Shown here: piece by piece, positions 45,107 to 53,743 of the stretch
Numbering within the stretch: the first letter of the stretch is position 1
How the letters are laid out: the number at the start of each line of letters is the position of its first letter
NCBI RefSeq assembly: GCF_946482605.1
Contig: NZ_CAMLSE010000021.1
Span: forward strand, 1-64,000
Length of the DNA stretch: 64,000 nucleotides
DNA from: an uncultured Dyadobacter sp.
GTDB taxonomy: Bacteria > Bacteroidota > Bacteroidia > Cytophagales > Spirosomataceae
Direction of reading: 5' to 3'
Program-made: the position numbers and the translations under genes
The notes under the pieces: generated by a model
Told to the model about the DNA's origin: nothing
What the model saw: only the letters and a program-made list of their open reading frames with translations
The model's database searches: none

Positions 45107-46249
45107 GTGAATATCCTCGTTGCCCCTGATAAGTTTCGCGGTTCGCTGGAAGCAGCGGAAGTATGTGACGCCGTTACTGATGGCGTCAGAAAAGCATATC
45201 CTGATGCAAAAGTGACGGCTATTCCGCTGGCCGACGGCGGCGAGGGAACTTCGAAGATATTGACGAAGGTGACCGGCGGCAGGGAAGTGCCGGTAACCGT
45301 CATGGACCCGCTCAACCGGCAGATCAATGCTACTTATGGCATTTCGGGCGACCACGAGGTTGCCTTCATCGAGATGGCAGCGGCCTCGGGCCTTGGCCTT
45401 TTAACGGCAGAGGAGCGTAATCCGCTTCGTACGAGCACTTTTGGCACGGGGCAGCTGATCGTCGACGCATTGAACCGTGGCGTGAAGAAGATTATCCTCG
45501 GAATCGGCGGTAGCGCTACCACGGATGGAGGCATCGGGATGGCAGAGGCGCTTGGATATTCGTTCAGAGACGCGGAAGGACATACATTGCTGCCGAACGG
45601 CGAATCGCTGGCGAAAATCGCGTCGATAGACAGGCATAATGCAGATCCCAGACTTGCGTTGGTTTCAGTAATTGTAGCTTGTGATGTTACAAATCCGTTG
45701 TTTGGCAAAGACGGCGCTGCATATGTGTACGGTCCGCAGAAAGGCGCCGATCCGGAAATGGTAATGCAGCTGGATCTCGGACTGCAAAATCTCACATTGG
45801 TAGCAACACGTGTATTCGGTTCTGATGTGAGCGGGGTATCGGGCGCAGGTGCCGCGGGAGGGCTCGGCGCAGGTTGCATGTGGTTTCTGAATGCGGAACT
45901 GAAAGAAGGCATAAGCATTGTAATGGAGCAATGCGATATTGCCTCGCTGGTCGCTGATGCGGATCTGGTCATTACCGGTGAAGGTAAAGTAGATGAACAA
46001 ACATTGGCGGGAAAGGTAGTAAAGGGGCTGGCGGGACTGTGCAAAAGCCACCGGGTGCCGCTGGCGGTTGTTTGTGGTTCTTTACAGATTACGTCCGAGC
46101 AGGCCAGGGATGCGGGAATGACTTACGCGGTATCGGTGCTTAACCGCCCGATGGATTTGAATGCAGCCCAAAGCGAGGCGTTCAAGCTGGTCAGCGACGC
46201 AACTTTTCAACTTACGCGGTTGTTTTTCTTCAATAGGGGCGCTGTTTAG
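45107..46249 (+). CDS. Glycerate kinase (GlxK/GarK family)
   Basis: A 380-residue enzyme phosphorylating glycerate with ATP, to 2-phosphoglycerate in most family members. Seen: VNILVAPDKFRGSLEAAEVCDAV at the start, PLADGGEGTSKIL, EMAAASGLGLL, the kinase motif GIGGSATTDGGIGMAEALG and the late VITGEGKVDEQTLAGKVVKGLAG. I chose GTG at 45107 (VNILVAPDKF); the alternative TTG lies 6 bases upstream, and neither is ATG. It lies between PBP1A and uvrC with 15 bases to the uvrC start. No other glyoxylate or tartronate genes are nearby. Confidence 0.93.
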   Translation: MNILVAPDKFRGSLEAAEVCDAVTDGVRKAYPDAKVTAIPLADGGEGTSKILTKVTGGREVPVTVMDPLNRQINATYGISGDHEVAFIEMAAASGLGLLTAEERNPLRTSTFGTGQLIVDALNRGVKKIILGIGGSATTDGGIGMAEALGYSFRDAEGHTLLPNGESLAKIASIDRHNADPRLALVSVIVACDVTNPLFGKDGAAYVYGPQKGADPEMVMQLDLGLQNLTLVATRVFGSDVSGVSGAGAAGGLGAGCMWFLNAELKEGISIVMEQCDIASLVADADLVITGEGKVDEQTLAGKVVKGLAGLCKSHRVPLAVVCGSLQITSEQARDAGMTYAVSVLNRPMDLNAAQSEAFKLVSDATFQLTRLFFFNRGAV

Positions 46250-46264
46250 CCTAAATTACAATCA

Positions 46265-48073
46265 ATGTCAGAATTCAATTATAAAGAAGAACTCTCCAAA
46301 ATTCCTCTCGATCCCGGTGTGTACCGGTATTTCGATGAAACCGGCGAGGTGATATATGTAGGGAAAGCGAAAAGCCTGCGCAACCGGGTTTCGAGCTATT
46401 TTTTGAAAAACAACCAGCACGACCGTAAAACCAAACGGCTCGTCAGCCAGATCAGGCGGATCGAGTATACCATTGTGTTGAGTGAATGGGATGCATTGCT
46501 TTTGGAAAACCAGCTGATCAAGCAATTGCAGCCTAAATTTAATATCCTGCTCAAAGACGATAAAACCTACCCATTCATTTGCATTACCCATGAACCATTT
46601 CCGCGCGTGTTCCCGACCCGGAATATGGATCGGACCAAAGGCACTTTCTACGGGCCATTTGCGAATTTGAGATCGATGCATACGTTGCTCGACATGTTCA
46701 AGGCGTTGTACCAGATCCGGTCGTGTCAGCTGCCATTGACTAAGCCGAACATCGAAGCCGGGAAGTTTAAAGTTTGCCTGGAATACCATATCGGGAACTG
46801 TAAAGGCCCATGCGAGGGCCTGCAGCGCGAGGATGAATACAATGCGGAGATCGAACAGGTACATAATATCCTCAAAGGAAATCTGTCATCTCCCCAGCAG
46901 TATTTCAAAGAAAGAATGCTGGAAGCCGCAGAACAGATGGCGTTTGAAAAAGCACATGCCTGGAAAACCAAAATTGAACACCTGTCGAATTTTCAAAGCA
47001 AAGCTACCGTCATTAATCCCCGTATCGGAAATATCGATGTGTTGACGATCGTTTCAGACGAGGAGGCCGCTTACCTGAATTTTATGAAGATCAAACAGGG
47101 GTATATGGTGGCTACGCAAACGCTGGAGGTTAAGAAAAAGCTGGACGAGAGCGATCTGGAAATCCTCGCGATGATGATTGTTGAGATGCGGTCGACGTAT
47201 GGTTCAGAGGCGAAGGAAATTATCTCGAACCTGAAACCAGACCTTGAAATGCGTCTGGAAGTGACTGTTCCGCAGATTGGTGATAAGAAGAAGCTGCTGG
47301 ATATGTCAATGAAGAACGTGATGTATTTCCGCAGGGAGAAAGCAGAGCGCAGAGAAGTGGAAGCATCGGCCACCTCGTCTAAAAAGGATCGCGTACTGAT
47401 CCGGCTTAAATCTGATCTTCAGATCAAGACATTGCCCAGGCATATCGAATGCTTCGATAACTCCAACATACAAGGTACCAATCCGGTGGCTTCCATGGTT
47501 TGCTTTAAAGATGGAAAGGCATCCAAAAAGGACTACCGCCACTTCAATATCAAAACCGTCGTTGGTCCCAATGACTTTGCCTCTATGAACGAGATCGTGG
47601 GGCGACGATACCTCCGCCTCATCGCCGAGGAACAGCCGCTACCCGACCTGATTGTGATCGATGGCGGGAAAGGCCAGCTGGGAGCTGCTTGCGATGCATT
47701 GAAAAGCCTGGGTATCTACGGACAAGTGCCCATCATCGGCATCGCGAAGAGGCTGGAAGAGATTTATTTCCCGGAAGATCCGCTCCCTTTATATATTGAT
47801 AAAAAATCGGAATCACTGAAACTCATCCAGCAGATCCGGGATGAAGCGCACCGTTTCGCCATTACATTCCACCGTGACAAACGCAGCAAGAGCAGTCTGG
47901 TGAGCGAACTGGAAGGTGTCGTGGGGGTCGGTAAGGTAACAGCCACGAAGCTACTGAAACATTTCGGGTCGGTACGCGGCATTCGTGAAAGCTCTCTGGA
48001 AACCTTGACCGACCTGATAGGCCTGGACCGGGCGAAGAAGGTGAGGTCTTATTTCGATGCGATGGTCGAGTAA
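46265..48073 (+). CDS. uvrC: Excinuclease ABC subunit C
   Basis: A 602-residue nuclease making both incisions in nucleotide excision repair with UvrAB. The GIY-YIG domain is at residues 14-95 (PGVYRYFDETGEVIYVGKAK), the UvrB-interacting UVR region near 200-235, the RNase H-like endonuclease domain has HIECFDNSNIQGTNPVASMV and DLIVIDGGKGQLGAA, and the C-terminal helix-hairpin-helix is GVGKVTATKLLKHFGSVRGI. Length is usual. It converges on the FAD oxidoreductase gene with 6 bases between the stop codons. Confidence 0.97.
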   Translation: MSEFNYKEELSKIPLDPGVYRYFDETGEVIYVGKAKSLRNRVSSYFLKNNQHDRKTKRLVSQIRRIEYTIVLSEWDALLLENQLIKQLQPKFNILLKDDKTYPFICITHEPFPRVFPTRNMDRTKGTFYGPFANLRSMHTLLDMFKALYQIRSCQLPLTKPNIEAGKFKVCLEYHIGNCKGPCEGLQREDEYNAEIEQVHNILKGNLSSPQQYFKERMLEAAEQMAFEKAHAWKTKIEHLSNFQSKATVINPRIGNIDVLTIVSDEEAAYLNFMKIKQGYMVATQTLEVKKKLDESDLEILAMMIVEMRSTYGSEAKEIISNLKPDLEMRLEVTVPQIGDKKKLLDMSMKNVMYFRREKAERREVEASATSSKKDRVLIRLKSDLQIKTLPRHIECFDNSNIQGTNPVASMVCFKDGKASKKDYRHFNIKTVVGPNDFASMNEIVGRRYLRLIAEEQPLPDLIVIDGGKGQLGAACDALKSLGIYGQVPIIGIAKRLEEIYFPEDPLPLYIDKKSESLKLIQQIRDEAHRFAITFHRDKRSKSSLVSELEGVVGVGKVTATKLLKHFGSVRGIRESSLETLTDLIGLDRAKKVRSYFDAMVE

Positions 48074-48079
48074 TGCGGG

Positions 48080-49294
48080 TCAGAGTCCGATTTGCTTCCC
48101 TGCAATAAAGCCGGTTGTCCAGGCATTCTGGAAGTTGAAACCACCCGTAATACCATCCACGTCCATTACTTCCCCTGCGAAAAAAAGACCTGGTACGGAC
48201 CGGCTTTCCAGTGTTTCCGGATTGAGATCTGCCAATGCAACACCTCCGCAGGTAACAAACTCCTCTTTGAATGTCGTTTTACCCTTCACATCGAACTGGC
48301 TGTTGGTTAGCATTTCGGTCAGGCGGTTGAGGACCTTGTTGCTCGCGTCCCCCCAGCGAAGCGCCTCACCGATTTCGGCTTTCTCAACAAAAACTTTCCA
48401 AAGGCGCGTCGGTAAGCCAAAGCGGGGATGTGAACCGATTTGCTGCCTGCCCGTTTTTGTTTTTTCCCCCAGCAGAAATTCCCGGACCTGCTGCTCGTTC
48501 ATTTCCGGTACCCAGTTGATCCTGCACGTGAAATGGTAGTCTTTTTCCGCGAGGTCACGCGCTCCCCATGCTGACAATTTCAGTACCGCAGGACCGCTGA
48601 AACCCCAATGCGTGATCAGCAATGGCCCGCGCCATTCGTGTTTGGAACCCATGATCTTGACCTCCGCATCCTGGACCGAAACGCCGGCGAGGGGAAGCAG
48701 ATAGCTGTCGGGGGTGTTAAAAGTAAAAAGCGAAGGAAGCGGAGATACAATCTGATGCTGATGTACCTGAAGCCATTCAAAGCCCTCCGTTTTAGGATAA
48801 CCGCCCGTAGCGATCAGGAGCCGGTCCGCAGTTAATTCTTCGTCGCCCGAAGTGCGCAGTGTAAATGCTCCGTCCTGCCGCGAGAAGGAAGTGATGTGAA
48901 CCCCGGTATGAACCTCGATTCCGAGGTTGCGCGCAGAGCGGATCAGGCATTCAATAATGGTATGCGAGGAGTCGGTAACAGGAAACATGCGGCCGTCGGT
49001 CTCTGTTTTCAGCTTAACCCCTCTTTTTTCAAACCATTCGACGGTAGCCTGCGCGTCGAAACGTTGCAACAGCTTGCGCAGGAATTTCTCTCCTCTGGGA
49101 TAGTTTTTGATAAAAAAGCGCAAATCATGCGGCTTGTGAGTCACATTACATCTGCCGCCGCCCGATACGCGGACTTTGTTGAGCACGGTCCGGCTTTTTT
49201 CCAGGATGGTTACCTGAGCTCCGGGAAAAGTCTCGGCTGCTGTGATTGCAGCCATAAACCCGGCTGCTCCACCACCGATCATTACAATTTGCAT
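48080..49294 (-). CDS. HI0933/BaiN-type NAD(P)/FAD-dependent oxidoreductase
   Basis: A 404-residue flavoprotein. The FAD Rossmann motif opens at once with IVMIGGGAAGFMAAITAA, followed by KSRTVLNKVRVSGGGRCNVTH, the family hallmark, then LLIATGGYPKTEG and a late ETLESRSVPGLFFAGEVMDVDGITGGFNFQNAW. The physiological substrate is unknown; one relative (BaiN) acts in bile-acid dehydroxylation and others may oxidise aminoacetone. I chose ATG at 49294 because family members begin right at the Rossmann strand; ATG at 49324 is also in frame. Confidence 0.9.
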   Translation of the reverse strand: MQIVMIGGGAAGFMAAITAAETFPGAQVTILEKSRTVLNKVRVSGGGRCNVTHKPHDLRFFIKNYPRGEKFLRKLLQRFDAQATVEWFEKRGVKLKTETDGRMFPVTDSSHTIIECLIRSARNLGIEVHTGVHITSFSRQDGAFTLRTSGDEELTADRLLIATGGYPKTEGFEWLQVHQHQIVSPLPSLFTFNTPDSYLLPLAGVSVQDAEVKIMGSKHEWRGPLLITHWGFSGPAVLKLSAWGARDLAEKDYHFTCRINWVPEMNEQQVREFLLGEKTKTGRQQIGSHPRFGLPTRLWKVFVEKAEIGEALRWGDASNKVLNRLTEMLTNSQFDVKGKTTFKEEFVTCGGVALADLNPETLESRSVPGLFFAGEVMDVDGITGGFNFQNAWTTGFIAGKQIGL

Positions 49295-49406
49295 AGCTGT
49301 CTTTTTGTCCCACAAAAATGACATGTTAGTTTTAAAAACTGCAATTTCTTTTCCTATCTTTCAAAACAGCTTCAAAAATTCAAACTAAAACCTTCAATAA
49401 CTATAC

Positions 49407-50459
49407 ATGCAGAAAATTCTCGTTATCGGATTGGGGAAGGTAGGTTCCCTGGTCGGTACATTACTCAACAAACGCTTTCAGGTAACCGGTATCGACCGGT
49501 TTGAGCCAGCCATTCCGCTCTCCTTTCCCGTTTTGAACGGTGATGTGGGAGATGCGTCATTTCTGGACAATGTCATGATTGGTTTCGATGGCGTAGTTTC
49601 CTGTATGCCTTACAATCTGAACCTGCCCATCGCACGCCGGGCATTCCAGTTGGGTATCCATTACTTTGACCTGACGGAGGATGTACCCACCACTTCGGCG
49701 ATCAGGGAAATGGCGGCTGACAGCCGGAGTGTAATGGCACCACAATGCGGCCTTGCCCCCGGTTTTATAGGCATTGTCGGAATGGAACTTGCCAAACGAT
49801 TCACTAAAATCAGGGATATCGAGCTGAGGGTGGGCGCATTGCCCCGCTATCCGAACGGTTTGATGGGTTATTCATTCACCTGGTCGCCCGCCGGTGTTGT
49901 GAACGAATACCTTAATGACGCGGAAGTGATCCATAATGGTGTCCGGAAAATGGTCCCTTCGCTGGAAGGTATTGAAATGATCAATATCGAAGGCCAGGAG
50001 TTTGAGTCGTTCAGCACTTCGGGAGGTTTGGGTACCCTGTGCGAGACATTGGAAGGCAAACTCGATACGTTGAACTACAAAACCATCCGATACCCGGGAC
50101 ATTGCAATCTGATGCGGTTTCTCCTGTATGAGCTTTGCCTGAAAGACAAACGCCAGCTCGTGGAGCAAATACTTACGGAAGCAAAGCCTCCAGTGCAGCA
50201 GGACGTGGTGTATGTATATGCCGTGGTAGAAGGCTGGAAGGATAATCGATTGGAAAGGGAGGAATTTTACCGCGCCTATCACCCGATTCAGATCGACGGG
50301 CAGCATTGGCGTGCTATTTCCTGGACAACCGCGGCTTCGATCGCCTCCGTGGTAGAATTGGTAGCAGATGGTGTTTTGCCGCGTGAAGGGTTTATCAGAC
50401 AGGAAGATATCTTGCTGTCTGATTTTCTTGGAACTCAAAACGGCAGATATTTCGATTAA
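49407..50459 (+). CDS. Saccharopine dehydrogenase family protein
   Basis: A 350-residue protein with an N-terminal NAD(P) Rossmann fold (ILVIGLGKVGSLVGTLLNKRF), then the saccharopine dehydrogenase core: DGVVSCMPYNLNLPIARRAFQLGIHYFDLTED, MAPQCGLAPGFIGIVGMELA, GALPRYPNGLMGYSFTWSPAGVVNEYL and the late RYPGHCNLMRFLLYEL. This text resembles the saccharopine dehydrogenase half of lysine-ketoglutarate reductase/saccharopine dehydrogenase. The neighbour 6 bases downstream is an ALDH7-like enzyme, which would use the aminoadipate semialdehyde produced. A TATCTTTC box at 49355-49362 lies upstream with one mismatch to the -7 consensus. Confidence 0.88.
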   Translation: MQKILVIGLGKVGSLVGTLLNKRFQVTGIDRFEPAIPLSFPVLNGDVGDASFLDNVMIGFDGVVSCMPYNLNLPIARRAFQLGIHYFDLTEDVPTTSAIREMAADSRSVMAPQCGLAPGFIGIVGMELAKRFTKIRDIELRVGALPRYPNGLMGYSFTWSPAGVVNEYLNDAEVIHNGVRKMVPSLEGIEMINIEGQEFESFSTSGGLGTLCETLEGKLDTLNYKTIRYPGHCNLMRFLLYELCLKDKRQLVEQILTEAKPPVQQDVVYVYAVVEGWKDNRLEREEFYRAYHPIQIDGQHWRAISWTTAASIASVVELVADGVLPREGFIRQEDILLSDFLGTQNGRYFD

Positions 50460-50465
50460 TCCGTA

Positions 50466-52016
50466 ATGTTTTCAATGATGATAGACGTCCATGAAATACT
50501 GCTGCGGCTGGGGATCGGTGCTGTAAATAATGGCATTAGTACCGGGCTGGAAAGCTGGGATGGCAAGGGAGCACTGCTGGAATCTTTTTCTCCGGTAGAC
50601 GGAGATAAAATTGCCGGTATTACCGAAGCGAGCTATGTGGATTATGATGCGGCGGTATCGTGTTCGGTCCGCGCATTCACGGCGTGGAGAAAAGTACCGG
50701 CACCAAAACGTGGCGACATTGTGCGTCAGATGGGGGAGAGACTGCGTGTGTACAAAGCAGATCTGGGGGCACTTGTAAGTTATGAAATGGGAAAAAGCTT
50801 ACAGGAAGGGCTGGGGGAGGTTCAGGAGATGATCGATATATGTGATTTCGCGACAGGCCTTTCCAGGCAGTTGTACGGATTGAGCATGCACAGCGAGAGG
50901 CCACAGCACCGGATGTATGAGCAATGGCACCCACTGGGCGTGGTAGGCATCATAACCGCATTTAATTTCCCCGTGGCTGTATGGTCATGGAATGCGATGA
51001 TCGCCTGGGTGTGCGGGAATGTATGTGTGTGGAAATCTTCTGAAAAAACACCGTTGACCGCTCTGGCGTGCCAGAATATCATTAGACAGGTCTTGGAGAA
51101 GAATGATGTGCCGGAAGGTGTATCGTGCCTGGTGACGGGAGGACGTGAAGCAGGTGAATGGATTGCCAGTGATCCTCGGATCAATCTGGTGTCTGCAACC
51201 GGTAGTATTCCGATGGGACGGTCCGTTGGCGAAGCTGTGGCGCGCCGGCTGGGCAGAAGCTTGCTCGAACTGGGAGGAAACAATGCGATCATTGTTACAC
51301 CTTCGGCCGATCTCCATGTTGCGGTTCCCGGCATTGTGTTTGGGGCAGTCGGTACGGCAGGTCAGCGCTGCACTTCCACGCGCCGGATCATCGTGCACGA
51401 CGCTATTTACGAAGAAGTGAAGAAGAGACTGGTGCGGGCCTACGGACAACTTAAAATAGGTAACCCGCTCGATCCGTCCAATCATGTGGGCCCGTTGATC
51501 GATAAGCAGGCAGTAGCTCATTACGAATCTGCGGTACGCCAGATCACCGAAGCGGGAGGTTCGTTCATTGTGGAGCCCGGTTTTCCGGAAGGCGATGTAT
51601 ATTCGTCGGGATGTTACGTATATCCATGTATCGCAGCAGTGGAAAACCATTTTGCCATTGTACAGCATGAAACCTTTGCACCTATTCTTTATCTGATCAG
51701 GTATACTGATCTGGACGAAGCGATCGCCTTGCAAAACGATGTTCCACAAGGATTATCGTCTGCCATATTCACAATGAACCTCAGGGATTCGGAGCAGTTT
51801 CTTTCCCAGGATGGCTCAGATTGCGGGATTGCTAATGTCAACATCGGCACATCGGGAGCTGAAATAGGCGGTGCATTCGGCGGAGAAAAGGAAACAGGCG
51901 GTGGTCGCGAATCGGGCTCGGATGCGTGGAAGGCTTACATGAGGAGGCAGACGAACACGATCAATTACGGAAACACATTACCATTGGCCCAGGGAATAAA
52001 GTTTGAGGTCGAGTAA
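50466..52016 (+). CDS. ALDH7-type aminoadipate-semialdehyde/piperideine-6-carboxylate dehydrogenase
   Basis: A 516-residue aldehyde dehydrogenase. Catalytic C302 (GTAGQRCTSTRR) and E268 (LLELGGNNAIIV) are present; GTAGQRCT and the QHRMYEQWHPLGVVGIITAF-type text, FNFPVAVWSWN and EIGGAFGGEKETGGGRESGS mark the ALDH7 (antiquitin) branch, which oxidises 2-aminoadipate 6-semialdehyde in lysine breakdown. It lies 6 bases after the saccharopine dehydrogenase-type gene, so the pair probably forms a lysine catabolic operon. A promoter for the following cassette overlaps its last codons. Confidence 0.93.
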   Translation: MFSMMIDVHEILLRLGIGAVNNGISTGLESWDGKGALLESFSPVDGDKIAGITEASYVDYDAAVSCSVRAFTAWRKVPAPKRGDIVRQMGERLRVYKADLGALVSYEMGKSLQEGLGEVQEMIDICDFATGLSRQLYGLSMHSERPQHRMYEQWHPLGVVGIITAFNFPVAVWSWNAMIAWVCGNVCVWKSSEKTPLTALACQNIIRQVLEKNDVPEGVSCLVTGGREAGEWIASDPRINLVSATGSIPMGRSVGEAVARRLGRSLLELGGNNAIIVTPSADLHVAVPGIVFGAVGTAGQRCTSTRRIIVHDAIYEEVKKRLVRAYGQLKIGNPLDPSNHVGPLIDKQAVAHYESAVRQITEAGGSFIVEPGFPEGDVYSSGCYVYPCIAAVENHFAIVQHETFAPILYLIRYTDLDEAIALQNDVPQGLSSAIFTMNLRDSEQFLSQDGSDCGIANVNIGTSGAEIGGAFGGEKETGGGRESGSDAWKAYMRRQTNTINYGNTLPLAQGIKFEVE

Positions 52017-52034
52017 TTAAAATTTCTAACTTTG
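52002..52034 (+). promoter_or_regulatory. Bacteroidota-type promoter of the lasso-like cassette
   Basis: TTTG at 52002-52005 (-33 box) and TAACTTTG at 52027-52034 (an exact TAnnTTTG -7 box) are 21 bases apart. It overlaps the end of the ALDH gene. The predicted start near 52040 leaves a leader of about 40 bases before the PqqD-like ATG at 52082, too short for a precursor gene. Confidence 0.65.
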
Positions 52035-52081
52035 TACCTATCTAAGACACATTATATTTTCACATTGAACCGCATTTTAGT

Positions 52082-52348
52082 ATGAAATATCAGCTTACAT
52101 CAGATCAGATCTCCTCGAAGGTGGCCGGTGAAACGGTGATTTTGAACCACACGAAGGGTGCCTACTATGGTCTGGATGAGGTAGGGGCGTTGATTTGGGA
52201 TACACTGGAAAAGGGGCCCCAAACCATTGAATCCCTGTATGAAGTGGTGACCAATGAGTATGAGGTTGATCAGGCAACGTGCCGGAATGATGTAGATGGT
52301 TTGTTAAAAGAGCTCATTTCTGAAAAGCTGGTAGAAGAAATCCAATAA
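52082..52348 (+). CDS. PqqD-like peptide recognition protein (lasso B1 type)
   Basis: An 88-residue PqqD-family protein: NHTKGAYYGLDEVGALIWDTLEKG followed by a helical second half ending in LLKELISEKLVEEI. PqqD-fold proteins serve as RiPP recognition elements, binding the leader peptide and passing it to a modifying enzyme. It is followed after 3 bases by the B2-type gene, and B1 (this fold) and B2 are normally partners that remove the leader in lasso-peptide pathways. ATG at 52082 has no clear Shine-Dalgarno, as usual in Bacteroidota. Confidence 0.88.
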   Translation: MKYQLTSDQISSKVAGETVILNHTKGAYYGLDEVGALIWDTLEKGPQTIESLYEVVTNEYEVDQATCRNDVDGLLKELISEKLVEEIQ

Positions 52349-52351
52349 GCA

Positions 52352-52792
52352 TTGAAACGCATCGGCAGGTTCATAAGCAGATGGCGGACGTTGTCCGTTT
52401 CAGAGAAGATCAGCTTTCTGAAAGCAGCCGTGTGTCTTTCATGCATTAAAATAGGGCTGACGGTTTTGCCTTTTTCGATGTTCCGAAAGATATTTCACTG
52501 GTTTACAGCCACCAGCGAGGTTACAGAGGTTCCCCAGGTTAAGATAGACCGACTGGTTTGGGCGGTGGACACTGCGGCTAATTTGCTGCCATTTGAACTG
52601 CTCTGTTTGCCCAGGGCTTTGGCGGTAAAGTACCTGCTGCGAAAAGCGCCTTCCATGACTTTGGAAATAGGGATAGAGGTGAACCCCGCAAAACACTTTG
52701 AAGCACACGCCTGGATCGAGCAAAATGGGAACATCGTTATCGGCCAATGGCCTGACACCGTGTTTTACCAGCGGCTATGGGTTTGGGAATAG
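52352..52792 (+). CDS. Lasso-peptide B2-type leader protease (transglutaminase-like fold)
   Basis: A 146-residue protein of the transglutaminase-core 3 family found as lasso-peptide B2. The nucleophile is C85 in FELLCLPRALAVKYLL, where the LCLPRALA text is diagnostic. The histidine is H119 in FEAHAWIEQNG. The third acid of the triad is not evident: where McjB has Asp (12 residues after His) this protein has G131, and the next acid is D135. The N-terminal 45 residues are amphipathic and may touch the membrane. The start is TTG at 52352, 3 bases after the PqqD-like stop, with no ATG near; the TTG may hold expression low. Confidence 0.85.
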   Translation: MKRIGRFISRWRTLSVSEKISFLKAAVCLSCIKIGLTVLPFSMFRKIFHWFTATSEVTEVPQVKIDRLVWAVDTAANLLPFELLCLPRALAVKYLLRKAPSMTLEIGIEVNPAKHFEAHAWIEQNGNIVIGQWPDTVFYQRLWVWE

Positions 52793-52807
52793 ATTAATAT
52801 ATCTCGC

Positions 52808-53743
52808 ATGCATTATTACACGGCCTTCGGGTTAAACATCCATTCCGACATAACACTGACAGAGCTTTGTGAGCAAGACGGCGAGGATTCAGAGGACTTA
52901 AAAATCATCAGCAATCGTTTTGTTATACCCCGTTTGACAAAGACGCACATTTACCGTCGTGGAATACGCGCGGAGTTTGGGGTTGACGAGGAGGGCGGTT
53001 TGTATTTATGCTGGAAGGGGATAGCGAATTTCAGAGCTACAAACGGCTTATTGCTGGAAGTGGAGTCGCTGACCGATGATCCGAAACTTTTGAGTCTCTT
53101 TACGGTAAGCGAAGCCCTCGGGCTGATATTATTCCAAAAGGGCTACTTTCTTTTGCATGCCAGTGCGGTGAAGGTTGGGGATGAGGCGTGGTGTTTTATG
53201 GGAAAACCAGGTGCAGGAAAGTCGACCACCGCTGCTGCTTTTATTAAGTTCGGGGGCGTGTTGCTCAGCGACGATCTGACAGCAATTACTTTCGACGAGC
53301 ATGGAAAAGCCTACATTGTCCCTGCTTATCCACAACTAAAAATATGGGCTAAGACCGTCGATGGTTTAAGCTATGATACATCGGAACTCACTCCCGTCAC
53401 TGAGGGTGTGAATAAATACGCCTACAATCCTAAATCGGGCTTTCAGCATGAGCCGGTAAGATTGCGGCAGGTACTTTTTCTCCACAATGCAAGGTCTAAA
53501 AAGGCTTACTCGCTGTTGCCGACATCTTCGATCCCCACCGAATGCCTTAGGAATTTTCCTCTCCCACTCGACTTATTGAAGGGACACTCATTAAAGAAAC
53601 ATTTTGAGGATAGTTTTAAATGCGCATTATCGGCTGAAATGTGGAGTAAAAGGCGACCCGACGGATTTGTGAAACTGGAAGAATGGGTGAAAGATACGAT
53701 TGAGAAAACCAACAGCCAGGTGAATGAAGACCGTACCCTCTAA
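52808..53743 (+). CDS. HPr-kinase-like kinase (lasso tailoring type)
   Basis: A 311-residue protein with an HPrK/P-type P-loop kinase fold. Walker A GKPGAGKST is at 132-140, preceded by H117 (YFLLHASA, a conserved His-Ala-Ser), and followed by LLSDDLTAI (D155, D156) as Walker B-like acid. The N-terminal 100 residues are a family-typical extra domain. Members in lasso gene clusters (PadeK of paeninodin) phosphorylate the C-terminal serine of the precursor; HPr itself is another possible substrate, but ptsH is not nearby and the N-domain differs from HPrK proper. Overlaps the next gene by 20 bases. Confidence 0.85.
   Translation: MHYYTAFGLNIHSDITLTELCEQDGEDSEDLKIISNRFVIPRLTKTHIYRRGIRAEFGVDEEGGLYLCWKGIANFRATNGLLLEVESLTDDPKLLSLFTVSEALGLILFQKGYFLLHASAVKVGDEAWCFMGKPGAGKSTTAAAFIKFGGVLLSDDLTAITFDEHGKAYIVPAYPQLKIWAKTVDGLSYDTSELTPVTEGVNKYAYNPKSGFQHEPVRLRQVLFLHNARSKKAYSLLPTSSIPTECLRNFPLPLDLLKGHSLKKHFEDSFKCALSAEMWSKRRPDGFVKLEEWVKDTIEKTNSQVNEDRTL

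Noticed and set aside
45334..46044. 236-codon minus-strand frame opposite glycerate kinase
   Set aside because: Ser/Pro/Ala-rich shadow of a confident gene, with no family resemblance.
52041..52087. Possible lasso precursor gene before the PqqD-like gene
   Set aside because: Only a 6-codon frame (TTG start, ending at the ATGA of the PqqD-like start) exists. No leader-core peptide can fit between the promoter and the first gene.
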